Positions 7,533 through 14,451 of a stretch of 27,383 nt of DNA are shown here, in pieces. The stretch is from a virus. The notes under the pieces were generated by a model. The model saw only the letters and a list, made by a program, of their open reading frames with translations, was not told the origin of the DNA and did no database searches. The stretch spans positions 1 to 27,383 of IMG/VR virus record IMGVR_UViG_3300001351_001046. The stretch is one strand, 5' to 3'. Numbering within the stretch: the first letter of the stretch is position 1; the number at the start of each line of letters is the position of its first letter. Made by a program: the position numbers and the translations under genes.

Positions 7533-8687
7533 ATGATGGATAAAATAAAACAAGGAATGTTCCCCTTCCTAATAGGGTTTGCTGCCTTATCAGTATCAGC
7601 ATCTGCTGCATTTTACTCAGTTAGTGGTCTTAGTAAACTCTTTGCGGGTGCATCTTTAGAGGTTATTATAATGGCGGGTTCATTAGAATTTGCTAAGTTA
7701 GTAACTGCCTCACTCTTGTATCAATATTGGGATACTATCAACAAAACCTTAAGAACTTATTTATCTATTGCTACTGTAGTATTAGTATTAATTACTAGCA
7801 TGGGTATTTATGGTTTTTTAAGTGCTGCTTACCAAGAAACATACTCTAAATTATCAGCCGTAGAAAATCAAAAAGGATTTATCCAACAAAAAATTGACTT
7901 TTACCAAAATGATGTAACACGATATGATAAGCAAATTGAAAGAATTTCTAGTAATATTGGTACTTTATCTAATGCAAAAGCTTCGACCATCCAAGTACGA
8001 GACACCTCGGTATCTGGGGGCTTTAGACAAACCATATCCACAACTGAGCTTAGAATGGCGCAGAATCGTATTAACATTGAAGAGGAGAATCGTAAACTGG
8101 CACAACAAAAACGAATAGTAGCATCAGATAGCCTACAGAAATTCCAATTACAAGTATTGGAACTTGACAATAACACCGAGGTAGCTGGTGAATTGGGACC
8201 ACTGCAGTATCTATCGAGTTTGACGGGTTATTCCATGGATAAAATTATAAATGTATTACTACTTATTATAATATTTGTATTTGACCCTTTAGCAATATCT
8301 CTTGTAATTGCCTCTAACTTTGCTTTTGAAAAAGCATACCCTAAAAAGAAATACAAAGAAAACCTATATGGTGAGAAGATAGAAGATTTTGATATTACAC
8401 TTCAAGATGGTTTAGAATATATGGATGATAAAGATTGGGAAGAGGCAGAAAATAGAATGGACATTATAGGTCAGAATGGTAATGAAGGAGAACATTATTC
8501 CGAATTAGATTTAAATAAAGACGGGGTATTGGATAAAATAGAAATACAAACCGCAGAGGATAGAATTAAAAAATTAAAAAATAGACTATCAGAACCTTTA
8601 TCTCAATTCAGAAAAAGAAAAATCCAAGAGGAAATAGATTTTATAAAATCAAAGATACCAGATAACGACGAAACAAAAATTTATTAA
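7533..8687 (+). CDS. Membrane protein with long coiled coil and an EF-hand loop
   Basis: 384 aa from ATG 7533 (a second ATG is at 7536). An in-frame TTG at 7497 lies upstream, but the promoter-like box at 7517 overlaps that extension, so the later start is preferred. Hydrophobic segments lie at about residues 10-30, 38-58 and 75-100, then a heptad-rich region of about 130 residues, a further strongly hydrophobic segment (IINVLLLIIIFVFDPLAISLVI), and a charged cytoplasmic tail. The tail has a complete 12-residue EF-hand loop, DLNKDGVLDKIE, with Asp/Asn/Asp/Gly and the terminal Glu in place. Known function: none recognised. Calcium sensing or structural binding at the membrane is inference. Confidence 0.7.
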   Translation: MMDKIKQGMFPFLIGFAALSVSASAAFYSVSGLSKLFAGASLEVIIMAGSLEFAKLVTASLLYQYWDTINKTLRTYLSIATVVLVLITSMGIYGFLSAAYQETYSKLSAVENQKGFIQQKIDFYQNDVTRYDKQIERISSNIGTLSNAKASTIQVRDTSVSGGFRQTISTTELRMAQNRINIEEENRKLAQQKRIVASDSLQKFQLQVLELDNNTEVAGELGPLQYLSSLTGYSMDKIINVLLLIIIFVFDPLAISLVIASNFAFEKAYPKKKYKENLYGEKIEDFDITLQDGLEYMDDKDWEEAENRMDIIGQNGNEGEHYSELDLNKDGVLDKIEIQTAEDRIKKLKNRLSEPLSQFRKRKIQEEIDFIKSKIPDNDETKIY

Positions 8688-8706
8688 AGTAATACGCAGG
8701 AGGCTT

Positions 8707-8737
8707 GGCTACCCGGGATATCTTTCGTATCTTCACG
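8707..8737 (+). promoter_or_regulatory. Promoter-like module upstream of the 67-aa gene
   Basis: GGCTACCC, ten bases, then TCGTATCTTCACG. Same upstream box and spacing as the modules at 11693 and 16672. A hairpin, GTTGGT / ACCAAC at 8739-8756, follows in the leader, then AACAATAAAGGTTATG. Confidence 0.55.
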
Positions 8738-8776
8738 TGTTGGTAAGAAAACCAACGATTAAAAACAATAAAGGTT

Positions 8777-8980
8777 ATGTTTAAATTAAATGGAGTTATT
8801 GGTTATTTAAAGAATGTATTAAATTACACCCATTCTCAAGTATTAGAGTTTATTAATACCATTCCAGGTGAATGTCAAGGTGATGATGTTATGTTAAAAG
8901 GTAGTGATATCGAAAAATTATTAGGTGTTGCTGAACATAGAAAATTAGAGTGTAATGTTGTTCAACACATTAATTTATAA
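8777..8980 (+). CDS. 67-aa hypothetical protein
   Basis: Small soluble protein of mixed composition with two Cys (in GECQG and LECNV). No motif recognised. It has its own promoter-like module and leader hairpin and is closed by the hairpin at 8991, so it appears to be a single-gene transcription unit, which favours an early, well-expressed small protein. Confidence 0.55.
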   Translation: MFKLNGVIGYLKNVLNYTHSQVLEFINTIPGECQGDDVMLKGSDIEKLLGVAEHRKLECNVVQHINL

Positions 8981-8990
8981 TAAAAAATTA

Positions 8991-9010
8991 GGCTCCCCTA
9001 AAGGGGAGTC
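8991..9010 (+). terminator. Terminator-like hairpin fused to the next promoter
   Basis: GGCTCCCC / GGGGAGTC around a TAAA loop, eight pairs with one G-T. No T-run follows; TCGTATATTTAG begins at 9009 inside the 3' arm. The 5' arm also supplies the GGCTCCC upstream box, so one sequence would end the 67-aa gene and start the next operon. Confidence 0.5.
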
Positions 9011-9020
9011 GTATATTTAG
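9009..9020 (+). promoter_or_regulatory. Promoter-like TCGTATATTTAG box for the dpdA operon
   Basis: Ten bases after the last CCC of the upstream box. Followed by AATTAAAAAAATAGAGGTC and the ATG at 9044. The genes from 9044 to 11687 overlap end to end, so this would drive the DpdA operon. Confidence 0.55.
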
Positions 9021-9043
9021 GTATAATTAAAAAAATAGAGGTC

Positions 9044-9157
9044 ATGAAAGAATTTATCAAGTCAATTAAAGAAAATCCAAGAGAATTTAAAGAGAGTGTA
9101 TTGTTTATATCAACGGTATTTATATTGTTTTATTTTTCAATGTGGATTTTTTATTAA
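9044..9157 (+). CDS. 37-aa membrane peptide
   Basis: MKEFIKSIKENPREFKESV and then a hydrophobic aromatic helix (LFISTVFILFYFSMWIFY). First gene after the promoter-like box at 9009. Its TAA shares an A with the next ATG (TAATG), which supports it being translated. Cytoplasmic charged N-terminus and one membrane helix; function unknown. Confidence 0.55.
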   Translation: MKEFIKSIKENPREFKESVLFISTVFILFYFSMWIFY

Positions 9158-9675
9158 TGAATAACCCATACAACCCAACAACTACCAGAAAACAACTAGA
9201 TGTAAAGTTTTCTAAATTACGTAAACTAAAATACAACGCCTTTAGATGGTGGAGAATGTATGATAATCCTAATAAACCCCTAGATAATAGAGCACTATTT
9301 CGTGATCGTATATTAAATGGTGATTTTGATTATTCACATTACAAATACCAAGCAGATTGGTGTGAGCATGAAATGAATGACGTTGCTGCTAAGTATGGTG
9401 ATGATATAGGAAGATATGTTGAAGAAACATCATTATTACGTTCTCGTAGAAAACGTTTACTCGAGGATTTTGAAAAAGATGAAAATGGTAAATTAGAAAT
9501 GTTAATAAAGGCATTTACTGTTCATTTTAGATGTAATAAAGAACAAGTTTATGAAGAAATTTTCAAATGTAGTGGAGAACTGATAGATCTTTATTATATT
9601 ATAGAAGAGAAATACAAAATAGTCCATATGCCTTATCCTTTAAAGCGTAGAGGACGACCTAAAAAAGTTATATAA
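9157..9675 (+). CDS. 172-aa hypothetical protein with C-terminal AT-hook-like motif
   Basis: Starts at the ATG at 9157 that overlaps the previous stop; a GTG at 9142 in frame is not needed. Helical, charged protein, rich in Arg/Lys and aromatic residues (YNAFRWWRMYDN). It ends in LKRRGRPKKVI, where RGRP with flanking basic residues is the core of an AT-hook, a minor-groove binder of AT-rich DNA. Lies just upstream of a metallophosphoesterase and in the same operon as DpdA, so a DNA-associated role is plausible. No family recognised. Confidence 0.6.
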   Translation: MNNPYNPTTTRKQLDVKFSKLRKLKYNAFRWWRMYDNPNKPLDNRALFRDRILNGDFDYSHYKYQADWCEHEMNDVAAKYGDDIGRYVEETSLLRSRRKRLLEDFEKDENGKLEMLIKAFTVHFRCNKEQVYEEIFKCSGELIDLYYIIEEKYKIVHMPYPLKRRGRPKKVI

Positions 9676-10352
9676 TGAAAATCTGGCACATTAGTGATAC
9701 ACACACATTCCACGAATTATTACAAATACCAGAAGGTATTGATATGGTTATTCATAGTGGAGATTGTAGTAACCCAAGAGACCCTTATACAAATGAACCT
9801 GAAGTAAGAAGATTTATTGACTGGTTTAGTAGTTTAGACATAAAGTATAAAGTATATGTTGCCGGAAATCATGATACATCGATTGAAAAAAAGTTAGTAA
9901 CTAAAGCAGACTTTAATGAACACGGCATTGTATACTTAGAAAACGAAACTTATGAAATAGAAGGTATTAAGATCTTTGGATCTCCACATACTCCTCAATT
10001 TGGTAATTGGGCATTTATGAAAGCTAGAAATAAGTTGGATAGAATTTGGGGAAGAGCAATCCCAGATGATGCCAATATTGTTATTTGCCATGGTCCACCA
10101 CGAGGGATGTTAGATTTGTCCTATGATAGAAATAATCTTATGGAGCATTGTGGTGATAAATCACTAATGAATAGAGTTATGGAAGTAAAACCAAAACTAA
10201 TGTTATTTGGTCACATCCACAACAACAAAGATATAGTAAATGCAGGTACTAGAAAGGTATATGGTTTAGATACTATATTCTCAAACGGTTCTGTGGTTAC
10301 TGATGGAAAATTTGGTAAATTAAGTAGTCAAGGAAATATATTTGAATTATGA
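9675..10352 (+). CDS. Calcineurin-like metallophosphoesterase
   Basis: 225 aa with the full metallophosphoesterase motif series: HISDTH (residues 5-10), HSGDCS, AGNHD, CHGPPRG and FGHIHNN, which together form the two-metal site. Phosphodiester or phosphomonoester hydrolase; substrate unknown. The protein is shorter than SbcD/gp47-type recombination nucleases and lacks an extra capping domain, resembling cytosolic single-domain phosphoesterases. Its start shares the last A of the previous stop, and its end overlaps the next gene by ATGA. Confidence 0.85.
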   Translation: MKIWHISDTHTFHELLQIPEGIDMVIHSGDCSNPRDPYTNEPEVRRFIDWFSSLDIKYKVYVAGNHDTSIEKKLVTKADFNEHGIVYLENETYEIEGIKIFGSPHTPQFGNWAFMKARNKLDRIWGRAIPDDANIVICHGPPRGMLDLSYDRNNLMEHCGDKSLMNRVMEVKPKLMLFGHIHNNKDIVNAGTRKVYGLDTIFSNGSVVTDGKFGKLSSQGNIFEL

Positions 10353-10654
10353 TACCAGGAGTACAACCTAAATTATTATTAAATTTTGATACTGAAGAAC
10401 CTAAATATAGGTTAGTTCGTGAAAGAGATAAACTTGTAAAAGAATCAGCTAGAGTTTTATGGTTAGAATTTAATGAAGATAGAACTTTTAAAGAACAATT
10501 TGAAGAAGCTTCAATTGGTAGAAGTTTAATTATGTCACCATTCAATCATTATTTTACATGGCAAACTTCAACAGTAACCGAAATTGTAGAACAACGAGAG
10601 GATTATATTAAATTTAAGACAGGAAATAGTAATTACGAATTATTTAAAATATGA
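10349..10654 (+). CDS. 101-aa hypothetical protein
   Basis: Soluble, charged, with no signal or membrane segment. N-terminal IPGVQPKLLLNF, and central RERDKLVKESARVLW helix; the second half is aromatic (HYFTWQTS). Overlaps the phosphoesterase and the next gene by four bases each (ATGA), so it is coupled in translation to both. No family recognised. Confidence 0.6.
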   Translation: MIPGVQPKLLLNFDTEEPKYRLVRERDKLVKESARVLWLEFNEDRTFKEQFEEASIGRSLIMSPFNHYFTWQTSTVTEIVEQREDYIKFKTGNSNYELFKI

Positions 10655-10899
10655 AAGAACAAGAAATTAAAGATTTAGGATTTGAAGTACAACATGAAAC
10701 AGTGGAAAGCTCAGGACACGATACAGATTGGCATTACTATACACTTGATATAGGTGATATTTGTTTAATTACAAATTCTAATGATGAAGCAGTAAAGGAT
10801 GGATGGGAAGCATCTATATTTGACTTTCCATCTTGTGTAATTAAAAATATTGGTGATTTGAAAGCTTTAATTAACATTATGAAAAAGAATAGTATATGA
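10651..10899 (+). CDS. 82-aa hypothetical protein
   Basis: Small acidic protein, likely alpha/beta, with aromatic and His residues (SSGHDTDWHYYTLDIGD). No catalytic motif recognised. ATGA overlaps at both ends, immediately ahead of dpdA, put it in the same translational chain. Confidence 0.6.
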   Translation: MKEQEIKDLGFEVQHETVESSGHDTDWHYYTLDIGDICLITNSNDEAVKDGWEASIFDFPSCVIKNIGDLKALINIMKKNSI

Positions 10900-11687
10900 A
10901 AGTATCACACGAAGTACCCCGCTGTTTATTAACAGTATCCCCCGAGTTCAATGATTACGAATATATATTACCTCACTTGTTAGATCAAGATGAAGAATAT
11001 AAACAATATTTTTTAGATGCTAAAGCTAAAGGACGTTATATTGTAATGGACAATTCATTACATGAACTTGGAGAAGCATATAACAGTGAACGTTTATTAT
11101 ATTGGATTAATGAAATAGAACCAGATGAATTTATGGTACCTGATGTTTGGATGGATTGTCATCAAACAGCAGCACAAGCAAAGTACTGGCTTCAATTTAA
11201 ATTCCCAGAAAAAACTAAAAAGATAGCAGTAATTCAAGGTAAGGATAAAAACGACGCTTATTTATGTGCTGGGTTATTAAGGGAATTAGGTTACGATAAA
11301 TTATGTGTATCTTATGGTGCTACTTGGTATAACAATTTCTTCCCACACACCAATGTGGATATGGGAAAAGCATTAGGTAGAGTACGATTTGTACAAGGTT
11401 TATTAAATTTATCTCATTTAAAAGATGTTAAATTTCATTTATTAGGATGTGCAATACCTCAAGAATTTGGTTGGTATGACAATGATTCTCGAATAGAATC
11501 AATTGACACCTCAAACCCAATAATGGCTGCTTTAGAAGGTACTTGGTATAGTGAAAATGGTTTAAATTCTAAACCAAAGGCAAATATGAATGACTATTTT
11601 GATATAGGCTTTTCAAAGGTTGATTATCTAAATGTTAAATATAATGTAAATAAATTTAGAGAAATAGTTAAAAAACATATCACATAA
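10896..11687 (+). CDS. dpdA: DpdA-like DNA 7-deazaguanine transglycosylase
   Basis: 263 aa, related to the tRNA-guanine transglycosylase superfamily in its phage DpdA form. DpdA swaps guanine in DNA for a 7-deazaguanine base. Features I recognise: YIVMDNSLHELGE (residues 48-60, an active-site Asp at 52 in the position of the TGT DSGGFQ segment), KIAVIQGKDKN, LCVSYGA, and HLLGCAIPQEFGWY followed by IESIDTSNP, where the Asp may be the nucleophile. The zinc-site cysteines of bacterial TGT are absent and the protein is shorter than TGT (about 375 aa), as in phage DpdA. The presence of folE, queD, queE and queC downstream strongly supports this call. Last gene of the operon from 9044. Confidence 0.8.
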   Translation: MKVSHEVPRCLLTVSPEFNDYEYILPHLLDQDEEYKQYFLDAKAKGRYIVMDNSLHELGEAYNSERLLYWINEIEPDEFMVPDVWMDCHQTAAQAKYWLQFKFPEKTKKIAVIQGKDKNDAYLCAGLLRELGYDKLCVSYGATWYNNFFPHTNVDMGKALGRVRFVQGLLNLSHLKDVKFHLLGCAIPQEFGWYDNDSRIESIDTSNPIMAALEGTWYSENGLNSKPKANMNDYFDIGFSKVDYLNVKYNVNKFREIVKKHIT

Positions 11688-11692
11688 AACTA

Positions 11693-11723
11693 GGATACCC
11701 CATATATCTGTCGTATATTTACG
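11693..11723 (+). promoter_or_regulatory. Promoter-like module, best example
   Basis: GGATACCC, ten bases, TCGTATATTTACG. Followed by an A-rich leader ending in AAAAATAAAAGTTATG. Drives the genes at 11753-12644. Confidence 0.6.
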
Positions 11724-11752
11724 TATTAGAAACAATTAAAAAAATAAAAGTT

Positions 11753-11944
11753 ATGATGTCACTTTTCGATTACCAAGGTCACGCAGATAAAGACGGGACA
11801 GGATTAAAAGTTAATGCTTATGCCATGTTAAAAAAACAACCTTATAAAAAAAGGTTATTAGAGTTTAATGGTATGGAAGTATTTTTATATACCGAAGAAT
11901 TTCTAAAGGAATTTTTTGAAATCCAAGAAATTTTTAAGGCATAA
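11753..11944 (+). CDS. 63-aa hypothetical protein
   Basis: Starts at ATG 11753 or the adjacent ATG 11756. Contains MSLFDYQGHADKDGTG and a Lys-rich middle, with an acidic/aromatic end (YTEEFLKEFFEIQEIF). Soluble. First gene after the best promoter-like module and therefore likely highly expressed. No family recognised. Confidence 0.6.
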   Translation: MMSLFDYQGHADKDGTGLKVNAYAMLKKQPYKKRLLEFNGMEVFLYTEEFLKEFFEIQEIFKA

Positions 11945-11947
11945 ATT

Positions 11948-12457
11948 ATGGCAAATAGCAATAGAACAGAGATCTATATAGAAGGATCTAAAGAAGCAAT
12001 TGATAATTTTGTAGAACGATTTGAAAAGTGTCATAGTGGTCCTTACCCAAACCAAGAAGAAAACCCCCACATAGCAGATGAATTTGGGGCAGATGCTGAA
12101 TTATTTATTGATAAAGTTGGTTCAAAATGGATAGAAATTTGGGATGAGGGATTTTATCGCTCAAGTGATAATAGATGTGAAATCTATTTAGATTCAGCTT
12201 GGTATCCACCATCAGATATGATTTTAGAAATTTATAGACAAATGGCTGAAATTGATGATGAAATCAAAGTATCAGGTAAATACTGGGATGAAGGACATCA
12301 ACCAATAGGAGTATTCGAAGTATACTATGGGCAGATAATTTCGGAAGAACAAAGTATTGATGATGATGAAGATCAAGAATATTTTTGGGGTGATGTAATT
12401 GAACCTGCGTTCGAAATCCTCCAAGAGAGATTAGATAAAGTAATGAAAGAAATATAA
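11948..12457 (+). CDS. YubB-ferredoxin-like (DUF1281-type) protein
   Basis: 169 aa. Pattern includes a 60-80 region with KVGSKWIEIWDEG, then LDSAWYPPSDMILEIYRQM and a GVFEVYYG strand. The 'SAW-x-PP' segment followed by an amphipathic helix and a G-V-F strand resembles the YubB ferredoxin-like domain found on plasmids and phages, whose function is not known. The C-terminus is very acidic (SIDDDEDQEYF). The stop overlaps nothing but the next start is only one base away. Confidence 0.5.
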   Translation: MANSNRTEIYIEGSKEAIDNFVERFEKCHSGPYPNQEENPHIADEFGADAELFIDKVGSKWIEIWDEGFYRSSDNRCEIYLDSAWYPPSDMILEIYRQMAEIDDEIKVSGKYWDEGHQPIGVFEVYYGQIISEEQSIDDDEDQEYFWGDVIEPAFEILQERLDKVMKEI

Positions 12458-12458
12458 T

Positions 12459-12644
12459 ATGGCAGAATTTATAAGACACGCATTAGGTCTTTGTGGAGAG
12501 CACTACCATCCAAACCTATTGACACTTCTCATAGGAGGGGTTGGGTTTTCAACTATTTTTTCGTATGTTCGATCATATATAAAATGTAAAATTAATCAAG
12601 CGTTTGCCTATACGCAAAATACCTGGCAAAAATTAAATAAATAA
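12459..12644 (+). CDS. 61-aa single-pass membrane protein
   Basis: N-terminus MAEFIRHALGLCGEHYHPN is followed by a hydrophobic segment, LLTLLIGGVGFSTIFSYV (about residues 20-38), and a basic tail. The segment just before the helix, LCGEHYHP, concentrates Cys and His and could bind metal; that is inference. Last gene of the 11693 unit. Confidence 0.5.
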   Translation: MAEFIRHALGLCGEHYHPNLLTLLIGGVGFSTIFSYVRSYIKCKINQAFAYTQNTWQKLNK

Positions 12645-12649
12645 AAACA

Positions 12650-12676
12650 GGATTAGCCTATATCCATATAATACCT
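12650..12676 (+). promoter_or_regulatory. Degenerate promoter-like region before queC
   Basis: GGATTAGCC at 12650 and CCATATAATA at 12664 resemble the upstream box and the TATATT box but do not match the TCG core. An 11-base direct repeat AATACCTGGCA occurs near 12618 and again near 12670, flanking this region. Confidence 0.3.
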
Positions 12677-12700
12677 GGCAGTTATAAATTTAAATAAATT

Positions 12701-13585
12701 ATGAGTAAAACAAAAAAACATTGCGTAGTTAGTCTTTCAGGAGGAATGGATAGCAGCACATTACTATTAAGAGCATTAAAAGAATATGATACTGTAACAG
12801 GTATTTCATTTGATTATGGTCAAAAACACAGAGTAGAATTAGAAAGAGCTCAACAATTAGTAGATTATGTAAATAATAACCCTATGAGAGTATATCATCA
12901 TGACCATGCTGAAAATGGTTTTGAAGAAGTATATTCTAAAATTAATTACCGTCAAATTAAATTAGATGGTTTAGCAGATTTACTAGATTCAGCATTAGTT
13001 GAAGGTGGAGATGATGTTCCAGAGGGACATTATGAGAATGATAATATGAAAGAAACAGTTGTACCTAATAGGAATAAGATATTTGCTTCTATTACACAAG
13101 CTGTAGCATTATCCGTAGCAAATAAAACAGGAGAAAAATGTCATATTGCTTTGGGAGTACACGCCGGAGATTTTGAAGTTTATCCTGATTGTAGACAAGA
13201 ATTTAGAGATGCCGATGATACCGCTTTTAGAGAAGGTAACTGGAACGCTGATATGGTAGGATACTTTACACCTTATATCAAAGGTAATAAATTTACAATA
13301 TTACAAGATGGGGAAAAATTAGTTGAGGAACTAGGTTTATCATTTGATGAGGTGTACAAACGTACAAACACCTCATACAAACCATATCCTTCAGGTAACT
13401 CAGATTATAAATCAGCATCAAGTGTTGAACGTATTGAAGCATTTATCGAATTAGGAAGACGTGACCCCGTTCAATATGAAGATGAGAGTGGCGAAGTATC
13501 TTACGAAGTAGCAGAAGCACACGTAAGAGAAATACTTGCACAACATGGTAAAACCCATACTGTAGCTGTATTAGGAAGAGATTAA
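12701..13585 (+). CDS. queC: QueC-like 7-cyano-7-deazaguanine synthase without zinc cysteines
   Basis: Uses ATP and ammonia to convert 7-carboxy-7-deazaguanine (CDG) through the amide to preQ0. The N-type ATP-pyrophosphatase loop is SGGMDSS (residues 13-19), with FDYGQKHRVEL at about 37-47, VPNRNKIF at 121-128 and GVHAGD at 152-157, all QueC landmarks. Length 294 aa exceeds the usual 220-235; the extra part is C-terminal. The family's Cys4 zinc motif should lie in residues 222-243, but this stretch reads TNTSYKPYPSGNSDYKSASS with no Cys at all, while the flanking VERIEAF is kept. So the enzyme is either zinc-independent or altered in the nitrile-forming step. Lies between dpdA and queD. Confidence 0.85.
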   Translation: MSKTKKHCVVSLSGGMDSSTLLLRALKEYDTVTGISFDYGQKHRVELERAQQLVDYVNNNPMRVYHHDHAENGFEEVYSKINYRQIKLDGLADLLDSALVEGGDDVPEGHYENDNMKETVVPNRNKIFASITQAVALSVANKTGEKCHIALGVHAGDFEVYPDCRQEFRDADDTAFREGNWNADMVGYFTPYIKGNKFTILQDGEKLVEELGLSFDEVYKRTNTSYKPYPSGNSDYKSASSVERIEAFIELGRRDPVQYEDESGEVSYEVAEAHVREILAQHGKTHTVAVLGRD

Positions 13586-13601
13586 GAATGCATTTTCAAT
13601 A

Positions 13602-13635
13602 AGGGTATTCATATGTATAATAAAATGGATACCCT
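13602..13635 (+). promoter_or_regulatory. Hairpin around the first ATG of the HNH gene
   Basis: Inverted repeat AGGGTATTCAT (13602-13612) and ATGGATACCCT (13625-13635), 11 pairs with one G-T, loop of 12 bases. The loop contains an in-frame ATG (13613), and another ATG (13637) follows the stem by one base. No T-run, so a terminator is unlikely; control of HNH translation is possible. Confidence 0.45.
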
Positions 13636-13636
13636 C

Positions 13637-14035
13637 ATGAAAAAATGTATTGATTGTAAAAAAGAATTAGAATTAGAATCTTTTCCTTATGATAAAAGTA
13701 GAGACCGATACTTAAGCGTTTGTAAATCCTGTACTAGTAAGCGTACACAAGCTTATAGGCTTAAAAATAAGGATAAGTGGAGGGAATATGACAGAACCTC
13801 CAATAAAAAGTATAAACAAGTAATCAATGAATGGAAGTCTCAGGGTTGTAGTAAATGTGATGAAAAAAGACCTTGGGTTATAGACGCCCACCATTTAGAC
13901 CCAAATGAGAAGGATTTTATGGTTGGGGCAACAAAGAGGAGTATTAAAGTAGTAAAAGAAGAATTAAAAAAATGTATACCTTTATGTTCAAACTGTCATA
14001 GAGATTTACATTATAGAGAGACAGAAAAGCTGTAA
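13637..14035 (+). CDS. HNH homing-type endonuclease with zinc-binding cysteines
   Basis: About 132 aa from ATG 13637, with alternative in-frame ATGs at 13613 and 13625; the later start gives MKKCIDCKKELELESF, the usual beginning of this protein type. Two N-terminal CxxC pairs (CIDC and CKSC) form a zinc finger, then a basic helix, then the HNH nuclease: CSKC, VIDAHHLDPNEKDF, CIPLCSNCHRDLHY, with catalytic HH and the second zinc ligand pair. A free-standing mobile nuclease of the kind common in T4-like phages, inserted between queC and the tRNA array. A hairpin covers its start region. Confidence 0.85.
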   Translation: MKKCIDCKKELELESFPYDKSRDRYLSVCKSCTSKRTQAYRLKNKDKWREYDRTSNKKYKQVINEWKSQGCSKCDEKRPWVIDAHHLDPNEKDFMVGATKRSIKVVKEELKKCIPLCSNCHRDLHYRETEKL

Positions 14036-14134
14036 TAGATGATGGTGCTAAAAGGATGAAAAAAGGTTTGTAGTAATCCAAGCGTAAGCAAATCATTAAT
14101 CAGAAACCTTGAAAGACCCGAAACGTCTCTTTTC
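14036..14134 (+). other. Structured leader before the tRNA array
   Basis: No ORF or tRNA. It contains the inverted repeat AAGGTTT / AAACCTT and, at 14117-14137, CCCGAAA / TTTCGGG. The latter's 3' arm runs into the first three bases of tRNA-Ala, so the fold competes with the tRNA acceptor stem or guides processing of the array. Confidence 0.35.
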
Positions 14135-14208
14135 GGGGGATTAGCTCAGTTGGCTAGAGCGTCTGCTTTGCAAGCAGAAGGTCATCAGTTCGATTCTGAT
14201 ATTCTCCA
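14135..14208 (+). tRNA. tRNA-Ala (anticodon TGC)
   Basis: Acceptor GGGGGAT / ATTCTCC, D-arm GCTC/GAGC, anticodon stem TCTGC/GCAGA with loop TTTGCAA, T-arm ATCAG/CTGAT with loop TTCGATT. CCA is not encoded. Confidence 0.9.
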
Positions 14209-14212
14209 CATT

Positions 14213-14285
14213 GCTTCTGTAGCTCAGTTGGTAGAGCAGCTGATTTGTAATCAGCAGGTCGTCGGATCGTAGCCGGCCAGAAGCT
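14213..14285 (+). tRNA. tRNA-Thr (anticodon TGT) with unusual T-loop
   Basis: Acceptor GCTTCTG / CAGAAGC is perfect, D-stem GCTC/GAGC, anticodon stem GCTGA/TCAGC with loop TTTGTAA. T-stem GTCGG/CCGGC, but the loop is ATCGTAG instead of TTCGANT: the 54 and 58 positions are swapped to A and T. CCA not encoded. Confidence 0.85.
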
Positions 14286-14292
14286 CAAAATA

Positions 14293-14377
14293 GGAAGATT
14301 GGCAGAGTGGTCGAATGCGGCAGTCTTGAAAACTGTTGACTGTAACAGGTCCGGGGGTTCGAATCCCTCATCTTCCG
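14293..14377 (+). tRNA. tRNA-Ser (anticodon TGA)
   Basis: Acceptor GGAAGAT / ATCTTCC, anticodon loop CTTGAAA, long variable arm as in serine tRNAs, T-loop TTCGAAT in GGGGGTTCGAATCCCTC. The discriminator is G, as expected for Ser. Confidence 0.92.
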
Positions 14378-14382
14378 CAAAA

Positions 14383-14451
14383 TGTAGGTCCACATTGTGG
14401 ATATATGTTCCTTCATGGGATTAAGGATTGGGGGTTCCCGGTCGCCTACAG
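14383..14451 (+). tRNA. Degenerate tRNA-like element, possibly Pro (GGG)
   Basis: Fits the regular spacing of the array. Acceptor TGTAGGT / GCCTACA (seven pairs, one T-G), D-arm ACAT/ATGT with GG in its loop, and an anticodon arm CCTTC/TAAGG with loop ATGGGAT giving GGG, although the closing C-T pair fails. Only 17 bases lie between anticodon and acceptor stems, so variable region and T-arm are truncated. Could be a decaying tRNA or a tRNA-derived RNA. Confidence 0.45.

Noticed and set aside
13628-13634. GGATACC in front of the HNH gene as a further promoter module
   Set aside because: The TCGTATATT box is absent ten bases downstream; the sequence is explained as one arm of the hairpin.
14154-14393. 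79-residue open frame on the - strand across the tRNA array
   Set aside because: Entirely covered by tRNA genes.
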